A DNA stretch of 64,000 bases from Holothuria scabra (GCA_037179385.1 CM074180.1:25463455-25527454); one strand, 5' to 3'. Numbered from the stretch's first letter, positions 1 to 13,458 are shown. Translations and numbers: made by a program. Notes: a model not told the origin generated them from the letters alone.

Positions 1-3000
1 ACTATGCTGGTTTGCGTATCCTTTAATAATCGCATTTTTCTTTATGCTTTAAGGCTCGGTAAAGGCTCAATAAACGGACTCTGAATTTAAAAACTCGAGT
101 AGGGAATTTGATTTATGATTTTCATTCACAAGAGCTGAGGACAATATGGCCCCCTTTTTCTCCCTTTGATAATTTTAGGAAAACTCAAAACTAGTGTTTG
201 ACCTGTTCAGGTATCTTACCCCTGCTAGTCCGAACCGCCTCTCTCCCATTTAACAGCTTATCTGACTTATGATCTGTTGGAGGACCTCGTTTCACATTCA
301 TCGTGACATTTTTCTTATTCTGTATTGTTAAGCATTTGCGCATGCACGTCTGTGCCATTACAGACCAATGTAATACCCTGTATACGTTTGTAGTTCTGTC
401 ATGAAGAGCAGGTGCAAAACAAGGGGGCTAACTGGAGCGCCCTCTATAGGCCGCAAAAGTTATTATTATTCAAAATGTAAAATTACAGCAGCACTTTGCA
501 TCTCAGATGTCGTCCTAAACGCAAAACCTTTTCAAAGTCGAGGGGTACAATGCTCCCCTGGATAGCGATCAACAAAATCTTAAGCCCTCTATATTGAAGC
601 TTCCTGGATACGAAAACTTTACCTATATAAAACATTTTCTTCTTCACAATCCAGGGCAAAATTGTAGTAAATTAAGTTTCACAAATCAAGTAAAATGACA
701 CGAACCTTATTTAGAAACTCGTGCTTAGCTTCTGTTTGGTAAATATGGAAGCACTTAGTCTTAAATATGGTATCCGTTAAAACGTATCTTTTGCCACAAA
801 TGATTGGTATCTGTTTGTTTAATAAACGATAAACGAAGTATGATGGCGTCGTTTATATTACTCTTAATCATCATATTCCGCATTTTTACGTTCCTGAAAT
901 AAGCATTTTGTTTTTCCGATTTTTGATCCCAGTTTGCTAAAAGAGTTTGAATACCGTGATATAGGTTATTGCAATTATTCACCTATTTCCTTTATTAGTA
1001 CATTCAGTAAAATTCCCCGTGGTAGGATATAAACTTTTACTTGCAAATTTGCCTTTTTTGTTAATTTTTCTACCCTCGCTTTGTGCCGCCACTGAGTATA
1101 CATTAACTTCACATCGGTCTGACGTAATTAGCTAGAGTGCTGACGGGATATGCTATCTTAGCGGCAGTTCCTTGAATGCGTATAAAACAGAAAAATGAAT
1201 AATTTGTTATATTTTGTTATAGTTACGCCTGTAGGAAGTTGTGAATGTAATGAAAATTGCGACTCTCTACTTTATAAGTAGTAATTGCAAACCTCGAGGT
1301 TGTAAACTGTTCTATATAAGTTCAAATTGGGAGCAAGGATTTCGTGAAACCTGCTTATCGTGAAATTTTGCTCAGTCATTACTAAATAACTATTTCAGTA
1401 AAGCATAAGAAATCAAGGTCTAGAGTTGTTATTGCATGCAGGGTTCACTTAAGGTCAATTCCGCCTTAAAAAATATCATCTTTTATTGGAAGAAAGAAGT
1501 AACGGCAGCAAAAATTGGCCTTAAAATCTTCAGAGTAAAGCACAACGAACTGTCCTTCTTTGTAACTATTCGATCATACAAAAGTTGATGAATTGTCCAA
1601 CCGTAGCCTATTTTCCAATAGCCATCTACAAAGGATTATGGGATACATATATTTTTGATACGCGTCGTTTTTATCAATGTCGTTTCACCGAGGCCAAAAA
1701 CGACGCACACCTAAACGCTATTCAACAATTGTTCGTAATTGCTAATTGGAAAATAGTCCGTATGCGTGGTTTCGCAAAAAGATACCTTGGACCGGCCTCG
1801 TACAAGTAAATATCTTTTGTAAGAGGATCGACATGTAAACATGATGCATACGAGGTGGCGAGAGATGCAGGGTCCCATTCAGGCAAAATTTACTTTCTTC
1901 GCTCAAAATGTATTCCATTTGCCGTACATTTATAAATAAAACAAAGGCGAACACTGGTAGTTATTCTTCCTTCGCCACCCCTACATTTTTTTTTTTACCA
2001 CGGATCTGCAGAACACTTGAAGTAATGGACAGAAGGAATTGTGCAGGGAGTAGCTCACCAGTCAATATTATAGAATGCTTTCACTGACCTTACAAGCTCT
2101 GCCCCTTTTGACTGGTACAACTAGTGTAGTCTGGTTGTACGCTGGCTGGTGTAGCTGAGAAGCAGTTGACGACCCACATGTGACTGCTGCACTGAAACAC
2201 TGATGCTTTTGCATGACAGTGGGAGTGGCTGACCAATTGCGACGTCGCATGAAAGCACTCTATTGCGATGGACGTTAATGTGTCGAAGGTGTTATGTATC
2301 TTGGAATTCCGCCAAAGGAGGTCAGAAAAATTCATAGTAAGTGTGTGTACCTTGAATCGGTCAATGCATACAAAATTGAAGAAAGACGTCTTTTCACCTA
2401 AATGAAAACAATCCATAAAATAAAAACTCATGCACGAGATGGCAACAGCTTAAAATTTGTCAAGAATTTTTCCTTTTTCTCTTTGAAAGAGAAATTTACA
2501 AAGCCTAACATATGATAAATCTATACAGTGTAATCTAAGGGAGTTTTTTCAAAGATCTTCCAGTGTCCTAAACATTTTGAAAGCTCCACCAAAATCACCC
2601 CTGATGGTTCCCTTTCCATTATCCTACGACTTGCATTTAGAATGATAGTTGCATTTTTTGAAATATATTTTAATACGATTGTTAGCGGTCTTCTCAACGC
2701 TTGGATGACCGACTCAACTTACCACTTTTGAAACTAAGATCGCTGTTTGTCTTTAAGCTGTGGTAACTCGACATCATTTTCTGCACTTTTAAAGTTTGCT
2801 TACGGAACTTTCAGTGCTGAGAGAAAAAGAGTAAGTCCATAAAACTAATAACAGATACTTGTTTAAATCAACGTTATCGCTTTCGAATTAACATGCTTTT
2901 GATGAAAATTGTCTTGATTGACAGGCAACTATGAACCGAAGGTATTCCCTGACTGTCATATGAAAGCAACTAAAATGGAAGGCTATCTACTTGCAGCTTA

Positions 3001-3336
3001 TTAACCCTAAGCTTGAACCGTATTTGAAATTTACTTTGATTTAGTTTCCTATTTAGCTAACACTGTATAACACAGTCGTGCTGGTGTTTCATTAATCCCA
3101 ACTTACTTTTGATTAATCAGTTTATGGTACCACCATACTAAAAGAACATTTGACAAAACTCATGTCATCATCACAATGTCTCAGATACGGCTGTTGACTA
3201 AAGTTATTTTTGTCTTTAAAGTGGAATGTTAGGATGTGGTTATAAACTGTTAGCTTCTGCATTTTTAAGTTATATTTAATCATCAGTTTTAGTACAATAC
3301 ATTTCATCCTGAATGATTCTGCTCGTGAAATTTTTA
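1..3336. other. Intergenic or upstream-intron DNA, no gene seen
   Basis: No open frame here has recognisable protein similarity, and none looks like a PAS exon of the downstream channel. The longest frames (about 113 codons, 2090-2431, minus) are low-complexity chance frames. Two weak repeat relationships are visible. 1630-1730 resembles 21235-21320, both with a cgtcgttttt/catcgttttc-type core followed by gcacac. 3010-3100 (cttgaaccgtatttgaaa, then cactgtataacac) resembles parts of the SINE-like copies at 49555-49770 and 55250-55400. Confidence 0.5.
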
Positions 3337-3631
3337 GGCCCAGTTCTCTCACCCCAAACAGTACCAATTCTCCTAACCTTCTTACTGAAGCCTCTCCCAC
3401 AATTGTCTGAAATTCATCCTCATCAAGACGCAATCTAACTTTATTGCTTCAGGGTGAGTATAAAAATACTCAATTTATATAATCAAAACAGAGTACCGTT
3501 CATGCTGTGTAATATAAGCTTTGGCAGCTCTGCATTGATTGAATTAGCTGTCAGTCAAAGAGCCGAGCCAATTGAGAATTTCGGTACCCGGGTACCAAAA
3601 TTATAGTTTGGGGTCACGGAGGTTTGGCCCT
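3337..3631. mobile_element. TTAA MITE, family B, copy 1
   Basis: About 295 bp, sharing its order of motifs with the copies at 18696-18987 and 45958-46253: ctctcaccccaaaca near one end, then ctcccacaattgtctgaa, attgcttcagggtgag, a central region, and ttggggtcacgg at the other end. The right end abuts TTAA at 3632-3635; the left flank has drifted (ttta). The ends are inverted with respect to each other (ggcccagttctctcacccc against the complement of ggggtcacggaggtttggccc). It has no coding capacity, so it is a non-autonomous DNA transposon; the superfamily is not certain. Confidence 0.7.
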
Positions 3632-3635
3632 TTAA

Positions 3636-4644
3636 GAAATAAGCGCGATTATATTGCACAATGTTCTGACTTCAAGTGATACAAACACCCAGGATGCAAT
3701 GAAACATGTAAACTTTCCTTCTGCCACTGTACCTTGCACTTTTGGTTTGCGTATGTAGAATCATTTAGTGTCTTCAAGGGATGAAACTTTAATAAGCGGG
3801 CGCCCTCCCAAGCCAATCGTCTACGTGCGATGAATTTTATTTTTCAGATCTATGCACGCTCTTCCGCTGATTAGTCTATCTTGAACACATAACGTAAGCG
3901 GGAAGAATCGCCCACTGCCGCTTTTAGGCCTCGTTAAGGTTATCAAGCGCCAGGCTTGTGCCAATCTTTATGAAGCATAAATCACTTGTAAATGTTTTAT
4001 AAAGATAAATCGTCTAGATATGGGACGACTGGAAAGCCTTTGAGATTTCTCCGCCAATGAAGGGATATCCATCTGAAAATTTCAATTAGGGGCACGTTGA
4101 GGTTTCTTTCGGGTTTCTTTCTTGAGACTTCTACCGACAAGGAAACAGGAATAAAAAAGGTCGCTATTTAAGTAAAACTGGGAGTTTGTAACAAACTTCT
4201 GGGGTTGAAACAATCATTTATTCATGTCAAATTACAAAATAGTAACTTTTCCCCTTTTTGAAGAGCTGGCAATGATAAATATCATACCTTACCCTATCCC
4301 CGATAAGGTAATTCACATATAGGTTATACAAAAATACTTCATGGCTTTTAATGGGAAAAATGGGACGAAGACATGAAGACACTAATTCTAAAAATTATTT
4401 TGAAAGATATCCGTCACTTTTATCAGGTTTTGTGAATCGAGCTGCTAACTTGGATTCGAGTCCAACTCAAGTGCTCCTTTTCGTGACTTGCGACTTGCCT
4501 TGAAGGAGCATGACACGGGACGTAAGTGGACTTGAGAAAACTTGCTTACAAGTCTTAGATTTACACCTTTAATTGTTTTCCCATAGATCATTTTGCCAAC
4601 AGAAATTAAACAGGATAGTGGGATATGATTTTGGTACATGTTAT
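3636..4644. other. Gene-free spacer
   Basis: No supportable coding region or RNA gene. A run of gagtc/cttga-type words lies near 4450-4550. No further structure was recognised. Confidence 0.4.
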
Positions 4645-4917
4645 TATAGACAAATCCGGACAGCAACTGATGGTCTGATTTCAGTCGGCCATAACTGGGG
4701 TCTATCACCTTTTAATCTTTTAATTTCCCCGCGCACCTGTATCATGGGTGGTTTTGCGCTAAATTTGCGTTAAGTTGTATTTTGATTCCTTCAATTTCCT
4801 TGAATATGAGTGTTTGTACTTCGTGAAGACAATAAATGAAGATGATTTAAGACCGATGGACCCCACTAATGGCTGCCTACAGTTACTAAACATTAGCACT
4901 GATCGGATTCGTCTATA
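4645..4917 (-). mobile_element. MITE with TATAGACGAATCCG-type ends, copy 1 (reverse)
   Basis: About 273 bp bounded by tatagacaaatccgg on the left and cggattcgtctata on the right, an inverted terminal repeat of about 14 bp. Inside are the diagnostic blocks tggtctgatttcag, ggggtctatcacc, caataaatgaagatgattt and gatggaccccactaatgg. The copies at 25363-25624, 41708-41906 and 54493-54756 share them in the opposite orientation. TA dinucleotides at both tips would fit a Tc1/mariner-type target site, but that assignment is inference. It is non-coding. Confidence 0.75.
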
Positions 4918-5324
4918 TGCCATTCTTATATGACAAAAACAACCTTCACCAACATTCTATCCCACAATTCTTTTCAAAAGCTATTTGGAAACGGGTCTTG
5001 TACAGTACGTCGTTGGCCCGCACTTGTGTAGTGGGAAGAGCATGTACCAGATCCGCATATGCAAAAATATGGTTAAATGATTTCGCTGTAGTTCATTGTC
5101 CCCCACCCCTCTCACTGATTCATCACTTTTCAGCCAGTTTAATAACAACCAAGATCGTTTTATAAGTGTCATATCACGATTTAGAAAGCAACTGCTCAAG
5201 GTGTCCAGGTTGCTTTCAACAAAATTCAGCGGAAACTGAAAACACAAAACTTCTAAGAATCAGGGTTGTTACCTCGAGTAAACAGGAGACTGAACGAGCC
5301 TTTTCCAAGATACTATTTCTATAT

Positions 5325-5645
5325 GACTGAACAAGGAGTATGCCCTACAGTCTGCAACGCAGGCAATTTTCGAGACTGCATCGTTTGAGTAAGTTTGAAT
5401 GCCAATCAAAGAGCAGAATCATTTCACAATTTCCCTCCTATCTCAAAAATGTAGTGTAAGATGACGAGTGTGTGTCTTAAAATCGACCCGGCATTTACCA
5501 CGTGGAGGGACTCTGTTTTTGAACAGGGAATATGTCGTACAGCCTGCTACGCAGATAATCCGGCAACATGTATCGGCATATCACAGACAAAGAAATGTAT
5601 TGTCAGAAAACATTCCTTCTGTTTCAAAAATCAGTAGGCCTATTC
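5325..5645. repeat. Diverged tandem duplication, about 190-bp unit
   Basis: The block around 5331-5375 (aaggagtatgccctacag, then tctgcaacgcaggcaa) recurs about 190 bp later at 5524-5566 (agggaatatgtcgtacag, then cctgctacgcagataa). Both are followed downstream by a ctc/ttc-aaaaatgtag/cag motif. The unit does not code for a protein I recognise. Confidence 0.5.
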
Positions 5646-5649
5646 CATT

Positions 5650-6910
5650 CTATCATCACTGATGATCATTTAATTAATATTTTTTCAGTTTGCACGGTAA
5701 TACGTTACGAAACCGTGTCGAGCCCCCTGTTGTGACAAAAAATCAGTAAAATCTTCCTCGTAAAATTGTTATTGGTTAAGAACGATATATATATATGTGC
5801 ATCTCAAAGATTCACGGGACATCCTTCTTGCAAGTCCTGAATGGCGTGAACTGTTATTCTGGTGTATTATGAAGAGGCGACCATATAATATACCATCAAT
5901 TACTCATGGGCTTAAATCATCATCTTTACATAAAACTTTTCTAACTGTAACGGCTTAGTTACGTCAGTGTGTTTATTTGTAAAGCACGTCATCATCATGA
6001 CTCTTGAACCCTTCTCGAAACAAGTTGCATATCAAACTTAATTCATTATCATGCTTTCATTCAGTGATTTTGGTTTCTTAAGCTAGTCTCTGTGGGGCAA
6101 TGTTTGATTACATCCTTCCTAATTCGGTACATTCCCCCCTCCCCCAAGGGAGAATTGAAAGAACAATCTCTTCAAAGCTCTCTCATCAAGCGACTCCATG
6201 CCATTGGGACTGTGTTTGTCATTTGCTCACTACTACAAGAATCACAAGGTACGGAAGCCATATAAGAGTCACATAACATCGTTAAATCCGGAAACTCATA
6301 GAGGAGTCGTGGTTGTCTCCAATGTTAATAATTAAAACATGATAATTACCCAGCAAGCTCTTATACAATGACGTCACGTTGCCATTGGAGAATCTGCCAC
6401 GAACCATGAGGAAATACAAACTAACCTTTTATCATGCAAGTAATGTTTTTATCGAGAGTACATTGCAATATAAGTATTAAGCCCTAATAATTCAATCTTT
6501 AAATTCACATTTAATCTGAATTTAACGACCGATACCGAATATTAAATGTATCTTTCAAAATCGCGCTTTCTGACGCTTGATATTGAGTCATTTACAGGTT
6601 CCAATCATTAAAATTCGAATGAAATCGTTACTTAAGGGGTAAATCTGCAAGAAGATAAGATGTCGAAAAAAGACTTTCCTCAAATATTAGGAGGAGAAGT
6701 ATCGAATAACAAATAATGAAGTACAAAGAAACACGAAACTACTAAATCAGGAAATCGGTGGTAGTCTCGGATGTAAAAATACTAAAGTTCCCAAGTGCCG
6801 AGTTCATTTGTCAGGCGTTTTTTTTTAATTTGAGATCTAGATAATGAAATGCCAATTAAACGTCTCCATTGAAAGGTTAATGAGCGAGTTCGGTAATTCG
6901 TTGGCGCATG
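5650..6910. other. Gene-free spacer
   Basis: No gene, RNA gene or well-bounded element was recognised. It holds a short (at)n run near 5787 and a C-rich stretch near 6125. Confidence 0.4.
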
Positions 6911-6911
6911 G

Positions 6912-7160
6912 AATTGTTGGGCACAGCATAGGATAAGCGAACCGAGCTCAGCACAAAGTGTACGGCGTTCCATAGTTTTCGTACGGAAAGTGCCGATACA
7001 ACCTAAGCCTATAAATCTAAGTATCTAGACCAACCCGAACGAAAATAGGGGTCTCAGTCCTGCGTTAAGGCAAATTTTTACACGAAAAGGCAATTTAGAT
7101 GCAGTGCACTGCACAATATTACACTTGAAGTCTCTCCTTATGTCAATAAGTAAGAATATT
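6912..7160 (+). repeat. Dispersed repeat, copy 1 (partner at 44056-44310)
   Basis: Shares ordered blocks in the same orientation with 44056-44310: attgttgggcacagc, aaccgag, cacggcgttcc-like, ccaacccgaa, gggtctca, aaatttttacac and ggcattta-like. The two copies are clearly homologous but heavily diverged. No terminal repeats or coding capacity were seen, so the class is unknown. Confidence 0.55.
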
Positions 7161-7328
7161 GTTTCCAAATTTTCATGTAAACTGAAGTTTGCATTACATG
7201 TTTTAGGTTCGGGACCATGGTTTGTTTTATCCCCAGGATTTGGAGGATGTGAGCAAATACACAGCTCCAAAACAAATTTCAGAACTCGCTTACTATAGTT
7301 TAATACTGATCTAGTATGCTGTCTAACC

Positions 7329-7456
7329 AGGGAGCTGGAACAGTTCCGTGATCTAACTATGCACTACTTTTCGAGTGCCCCTGTGACAAGGGAGCTGTTA
7401 TTTCGAACAGAAAGTTGTTATTAGACAACTCCCTGTTTGGAAAAACAGCTCCCTGC
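7329..7456. repeat. Cluster of inverted cagggagct / agctccctg words
   Basis: The stretch has cagggagctgg, aagggagctgtt, aacaactccctg-like and aacagctccctgctg words in both orientations, so several alternative hairpins could form. A related perfect hairpin (CAGGGAGTTGTCAGG stem) is at 28223-28254. Probably the remains of a foldback-type repeat. Confidence 0.5.
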
Positions 7457-7459
7457 TGT

Positions 7460-8740
7460 AACCTCTGTGGTCACCGCCCCTTTGGATGTTTTTATTGTTT
7501 TATTAGCGATAAGCTAAACTAAGAAAGCCCGCTGCGAGGACTATGTGAAACCGTGCGATTTGCAAAATAACCGTTATCAGCGGGTACCTATTAACTCTCA
7601 GGGGTTGGGGAGGGGAAAAGTCGGATCTTAAGTCACACTACTCCAATTCACAGCTTTAAGTAAAGAGAACCACTCTCTCCCAACGAAGTGTTGAGCGACA
7701 CACGCAGTGACCGTCTCGGTCGGGTTTGATAATATTTGTTACGTAACATTTACCTAGCCTGACGGTCAATCTTGATGCCTGAAAGGTTAGGGTAGAACCC
7801 GAATTACCCACCCTGACCAATGTCAATCTGTCAATGGATCAGAGAAAACAGCAGACCAGATAAACAGCGATAAACAGAATATTAAAGTTCTCAATTTGTG
7901 TAGCCTTGTATGAAAGCGTAAAATCATGCGGCCAGTTATTTCTAAACTGTTCCACCTATGGACGTCCTTGCAAGTAAACGTATTCAGATAAAAACCGAAC
8001 ACTGCCAAGCTATTTTGAGATCTGTCAGTATTCACGATTCGGTGACATTGGGGAACGAACATCAAAATAAAAGAATTAAAAAAAAAAAACTGAGTCAGAA
8101 TTGTTCTGCTCTTTCATGCGGGGTACACATTTTAATAGATTTTGGGGTGATGATTGAAACGGACAAGTTCATGCCCGTTTTAGTACATCTTTGTTAGTAT
8201 ATGAAGCAGATATTTCCCTTTGAAATCTCGCGTCTTAAAATGTCCACGGATGTGGTTGGGAAAGATTGAATTGCGTGACCTTGGTGAAGACACAAAATTA
8301 AATTTTACATGGTATAAGAAATATTTTAGGTTGTTTCTAAAGTGCATTTCTTCAATTTCTTCGGTGACTTTTACTATTTTTTTATCAGAGTGGGGAATCT
8401 GGCTTCGTTTTATTTCTTCTCCGTCGATTTAATGAACATCTCTATCTAAAGTGTTGAGTCGATTATTTCGGTAGCATTTGCAATCAGTACAGGAATCTGA
8501 GGCCAATTACTTGCTTCGTCTTTTTGAAGGACAACTGGTCTCACCGATCTATCTTTCAATGCGTAAGAAAGAAAAAAGCTTATTTTGAAAATTAAGATGA
8601 AACAGATGGTAAATCCTTTCATTCAGATATTTATTAGACGCTGTAAAAGTTTTCATTTGACTTGACTTATTTGGTAGATAATTCTATGTTTTGTGATATG
8701 GCGAGGAATGGAAAATTGGTAGTTAGAAATGTGGTTTCAG
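7460..8740. other. Gene-free spacer
   Basis: Nothing supportable was seen on either strand. Short frames of 70-80 codons overlap on opposite strands (7823-8197) and show no domain-like features. Confidence 0.35.
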
Positions 8741-8741
8741 C

Positions 8742-9310
8742 GCAAAATCGTATTCTTAAAAGAATGGTTAAAAGTTTTGATATGTTAGAGGGGTACTTAT
8801 TCTTAGCATTTTGGTGAAATTTGCATTGAAATCCGATGTGTTGTTCTCAAGATATGGGCAAGTAAAGTTGTCACATTTTCAACACACAGTAAACTTGAAG
8901 CAAGCATATGTGATATTATATCCCCACATTAATGGACAGTCTTTTGTTTTTCTTTAAACTGTACAGCCTATTTTCTCTTCAATGATGCCAGATTATCAAA
9001 ATGTGATTACATTAGTGGCATGAGCACTTTTCAAACTTTGCAATCCCCACGGGGATGTCCTATTCCTATTAACGTCAAGGTCAATACAACAGTCTGAAAA
9101 AACAAAGGGAAACAAAGCATTCCTTGTAAATGTGATTAAGTGATATAATCTCTGCTGCCCTCAATATCTTTTGGAACAAAAATCCAGTAACTTAATTTGC
9201 TGATATCTCGAGAAATACATGTCCGATATAAATAGGAATTTCACCACACTGAGTAGATTTAGTTCTTCTCTTACATGTGAAAATTAATATTTTTGCTTAC
9301 ACTTCCACTT
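8742..9310 (+). repeat. Dispersed repeat of about 570 bp, copy 1 (inverse copy at 47165-47745)
   Basis: The reverse complement of 47165-47745 matches over essentially the whole length. Shared blocks include ttaaaagaa, tacttattct, ttttggtgaaa, gggcaagtaaagttgtca, aagcaagcatatg, atccccacattaatg, gcaatcccca, aaacaaagggaaacaaa and tctctgctgccctcaa. Neither copy has an open frame. Terminal repeats were not found. It is an interspersed repeat of unknown class. Confidence 0.75.
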
Positions 9311-9693
9311 TAACCTGGGGTATTTTTCATCTGAGCCTACCTATTTAATTTTAAAGATTTTAAACTTTGAACATAAAGTTTCGAATAAATAGTTATTCCA
9401 AGATAACCTGTTTAAAATTCGACCTATATCTCCTGAAATGCATTACTCCAATATAAACTTAAAATATGTATCTTTACTTTGAAACACGTTCACCACTACC
9501 ATCCCAACGGAAAAAATTCCATTTGGAAGAAATTGCCCTTTACTCAACCTAGTCAAGAACTGTTCTCAGTAGCAGTTATATGCCCATTTAAGCATTTGAA
9601 AATGAACATGAAGGTTGAAATTTGATAGCAATTTATCTCAGAATAAACTGAGAGCGATGTAGCCCTTCAAAGCACCAGAAGTAATTTGATCTG

Positions 9694-9720
9694 TTTTTTT
9701 TTTTTTTTTTTTTTTTTTTT
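9694..9720. repeat. Homopolymer T27
   Basis: 27 consecutive T. Read on the minus strand it is an A27 tract that could be the tail of a retroposed sequence entering from the right (9721 onward), but no recognisable retrogene body adjoins it. Confidence 0.85.
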
Positions 9721-10447
9721 GTTGCTGCTCATTGAAGCAGCTAATTGGAGTAATGAACTCATTGATCGCTTACTATAATTGACAACCGCAATGTAAAAAT
9801 TGCAATAGCCATGACGGATCTCCATAAAGGTTAATATTTCGACATGCTTTCGGAATTTTCGACTTCACTGCTGGAACCTTATTGCAAATGTTTAAATTTG
9901 CATTCTTTTCCAGGTGGCTATAATGACTAATAACTTTCAAACGGTTTTCCCTCCGAAAAAGTTTATAGAGAAAATTGTTCTGCAAATGTAATCACAAATA
10001 GCGGTTTCCCGGAATTGGTTTCTCGTTCCTCCTACAATGAGCCCCCACTCTTGCGTCAGCTCTCTGAATATGAGATCTAACAGATGGGAGTGGGTATTTT
10101 ATTGCTTTGTAACACAGAGAATAAACGGACGAAAAAGAATCTTTCCAAAGTGATTGAGGTACTATTATCAAAATCTGAAAGATTTAACATTCGATTGCTA
10201 AATATATAAGTTTTAACTTCCTCATTTTCACGCCCTCTAATTCTTTACTTCTTGTCACTGGGATGTTTCCACTGACTGTTGCGTGAGTAAATCATTACTA
10301 AACAGTACGACAAATCCAATACAGTATTCACATAAAGTTTCACAATGCAAAATAATACGAAATAATAGTAAAGTAAAACGTCAAATTATACGGAAAAAAG
10401 AAAAACAAAATTTTGAGAGGAAATTGAAAAATCGTTGTATTCCTTAA

Positions 10448-10700
10448 TGGACAAATGCCGTCACCCAATTTGAACAAGGACAGTAGTCTATACTAATTTG
10501 TGAATGGCCCTTGAAAATCATGTGACAATGTAATTTTCACTGGATTGTGAAATTTGCAAGTAGTAATACCTTGGTTAACCTTGAATGTTGAATGTTTAAG
10601 CCTTAAGATATCCCGAAAGCTTCTTGGAAGAAATATTACAGACAAAAGGCAAAATTTAGTAGTTGTTTCAAAATAATTTTTATGCGACTGCTCTTGACCT
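10448..10700. mobile_element. TTAA MITE, family A, copy 1
   Basis: 253 bp flanked by TTAA on both sides (10444-10447 and 10701-10704). The right terminus gcgactgctcttgacct matches the right terminus of the 29755-30003 copy (actgctcttggcct). The left terminus (tggacaaatgccgtcaccc) corresponds to its drifted inverse. Shared inner words are catgtgacaa and gtttcaaaataa. It is non-coding: a non-autonomous element inserted at TTAA. Confidence 0.75.
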
Positions 10701-12442
10701 TTAAATAATAGCACTTCCACTGTTCTCCCGTTTCACTCCTTTGTCTGTTATTCTACAGAACCTTTCTACAGTTCTGAGTTCTATGGAGATTTCAAAATGA
10801 GTCACATACTGGGTGCGCTTTGGAAGCCTTTTAAACCTAAAAGATATGATCTTCCAATGATGGAAGGGGAATTGGCTACATTCCCCGAAAATAAATTATT
10901 GAGCGTAAAATCTTTATCTTTCACACAACCAAATCACGATTTCTGTCAAGGAGGGGGGGGGGGGAATATACATACCTTGCCCCTGTACACATATTCTTCC
11001 TCCTGTGTATATCCTGACCCTTATCAACTACGTACACCACTGGTACGTTCCTACTTACGCAGGCAGGGAGATACAAACCTAGTTTCCTACTTAAGATCAT
11101 TTTCTGATTAGCAAACGATCCTATTGTGTAACCAGAACACCGACTGTATAAAGCTGCTTTGTAATGTTACCATAACTACGCTACATTGTTTGAGTTTAAT
11201 GTCAATAAAAAACACTCACCAATTGATAATTTTGCTATCCTTAGGTAAAGATTTAGTTTGGAGGGATATGCTGATAAGTGTCTTTCACTCCTTAATTCGC
11301 TATCGTATGCGTTTTCATTTTGCCCCACTTTCTTCACAGCAAAGCTGAAGAATACATTGTAACAGTCTCTTATTCTGGTAATGCTAATACTCTCATAGAC
11401 TGTATGAATCAAATTCTTTGAAATACCTCACAGTTTATACTAATAAAACAGTTTCTTTATGATGGCGAGAGTTTGCGCTAAAAATTAATCATTTTGTCAC
11501 TAAAATGTTAATTAAGTACACCCCGTTTCAAAACCCTTGTCTAAGGATTTGGCTTGTGATAGACAATACCTTTTCTTAATGGTGGCGGATCTAAATGATT
11601 CGCAAAGAAAAGTTAACACTTGTAACCATAGCAACTTGGAATAGAAAGTGCGAAAATTGATTTTCGGTCAATTGCTCGCATATGGGGACCAAGTTGACAG
11701 TGATCCGAGTAGGTGTGTATCATTGAGAGAGAGCAAGACTGTATTGATTTTCGGATACTTTTCGGGAGGGTTGACCTGTCATAAGACCTTCTGAACTGTA
11801 AAAAGGAAATTGCAGCCGTTCAGTTGTAAGTATACCGAAACGGGTCTCTTAGTATTTTGTGAAACGATTAAAATAATGTAAAAAGCGTAGACTGTGGTGA
11901 AATGGAGTAGGTCACCGTGTAGTTTAGTGTCAATGGAAGGATTTACTCATTCTTAAATGCATCCCCCTAAAAACACGGGAACAGGGAATATTAACAATGG
12001 AGTAGTGACGTCATCATTATTGTTTCTACTCTCATTTCCATGGTTTCTTATGTGTGTTTAGCAATGACTAAACTTTGCTATAGCGGAAGAAATTCCGACT
12101 GTATGATATCCTATTTTTAGTTCTGCTTAAACTACCGTACCGTATCCCGAATGTGCGAATATACAGTTTAATTGAGATATTAAATCAGGGAGTTTGGGGA
12201 TTCGAGCCCCCCCCCCCCCCTCATCCCATTGAAATTGGCACCGTTGTGTTTATTCCACAAAAATTTATTTAACGTGTAAATGAAACCTAACTCTAATTTC
12301 ACAGTTTCGTCATTTTTTAAAGCTATTCTAGGCATTTAGCATATTCTACAAACACCTCAGTCGACTTGTTCCCAAGAGGGTTGCAATGGGACTTTATTTT
12401 TAAAGCAAATACCTATGTTGCCGTCAATCTGACACAGTTTGA
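10701..12442. other. Gene-free spacer with G-run
   Basis: No gene recognised. There is a G12 run at 10953-10964 and a C14 run at 12207-12220. Frames near 10797-11412 on both strands overlap and look like chance. Confidence 0.35.
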
Positions 12443-12696
12443 AGGTCAAGAGAAGTCCCTCAAACTTTTTTGAAGCAAAAGCAAAATATCACAATTTTCT
12501 TTTACTTATCTGCAAAGTATCTTTCATAACAATTTAAGACTAAAATATTGTATATAGGCCTACAAGGTTAACCAAGCAGTTACTTCTAGTAAATTTCCCA
12601 TTTGAGAAGGAAAATGTGTGTCACATGACTCTCAATAGCCAATCATGAAAAGGGGAAGTCTACACCACATCAAGTTGGTGTGACTGCTCCTGTCCT
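12443..12696. mobile_element. TTAA MITE, family A, copy 2
   Basis: 254 bp. The right end gtgactgctcctgtcct abuts TTAA (12697-12700). The left end aggtcaagagaagtccct abuts TTGA (12439-12442), a one-base drift from TTAA. The ends are inverted copies of the family terminus AGGNCAAGAGCAGT. The inner words tttgaagcaaaagc, cacatgactctcaatagcc and aatcatgaaa match the 29755-30003 copy read on the other strand. It has no coding capacity. Confidence 0.75.
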
Positions 12697-13458
12697 TTAA
12701 GTTTCAAGTAAGCAAGCTTTAGTGAGAAAAAAAAAAACAGAAAAAGAGACTGAATAGCCAGCGAACCTTAAGATGAAACGTGTGCATGGTTATGCAAATT
12801 AGATTCTAATAACGCATGCTGAGACAAGTGATAGATTTAAACTTCACCTAACTAACGATGGTGGTGACGTTCCTTTCTACCGTAACTAATTCTCTATCAT
12901 TTTTACTGTTGGCTCTGTAACGTAATATCAATGTGTCGCAAAACTAATGCGCTCCATGACAACAAATCAAACATTTTCACGTATCTGTTCTCTTAAAATA
13001 AAAGGAAAAATGAACGGCTGATACACATATCCAAAAATACGTTTTAACGAATCAATACCATCGATTTTTAAGACATTCTTCACTGCAAACAACATTCTAA
13101 TCTCAGCTAGGTCTTTTTACTCTCTTAATGTTCGAGATATATGTTGACATTCTCTAGATCTTCACGAATAACATATTTTTAGCTTTTAGACGAAAAAATA
13201 TGTTAACATGTGTTCAATGGGACTATTCCGTTTTTTAGGTTAATTTGTTGACATCACTGTCCTAATCTTGTCATCATGTTTCTTTAAGGCTTTTTTCTTC
13301 CAGTTTTCAGTCAAAATAGGTTGAATATTGAATATAGATCTTCTGCGATAAGTTAACTTATGTACGCTCAATCTGAAAGAGAACATTTTGAGGAGTCGGA
13401 AACTAACAGATGGCCTTTCTTTTCCTAAAAATGCAATTAAAATTTTGCTAGATTCTGG

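Noticed and set aside
10797..11412. Frames of 74-104 codons on both strands
   Set aside because: Overlapping on opposite strands, broken by a homopolymer G run, and without domain features.
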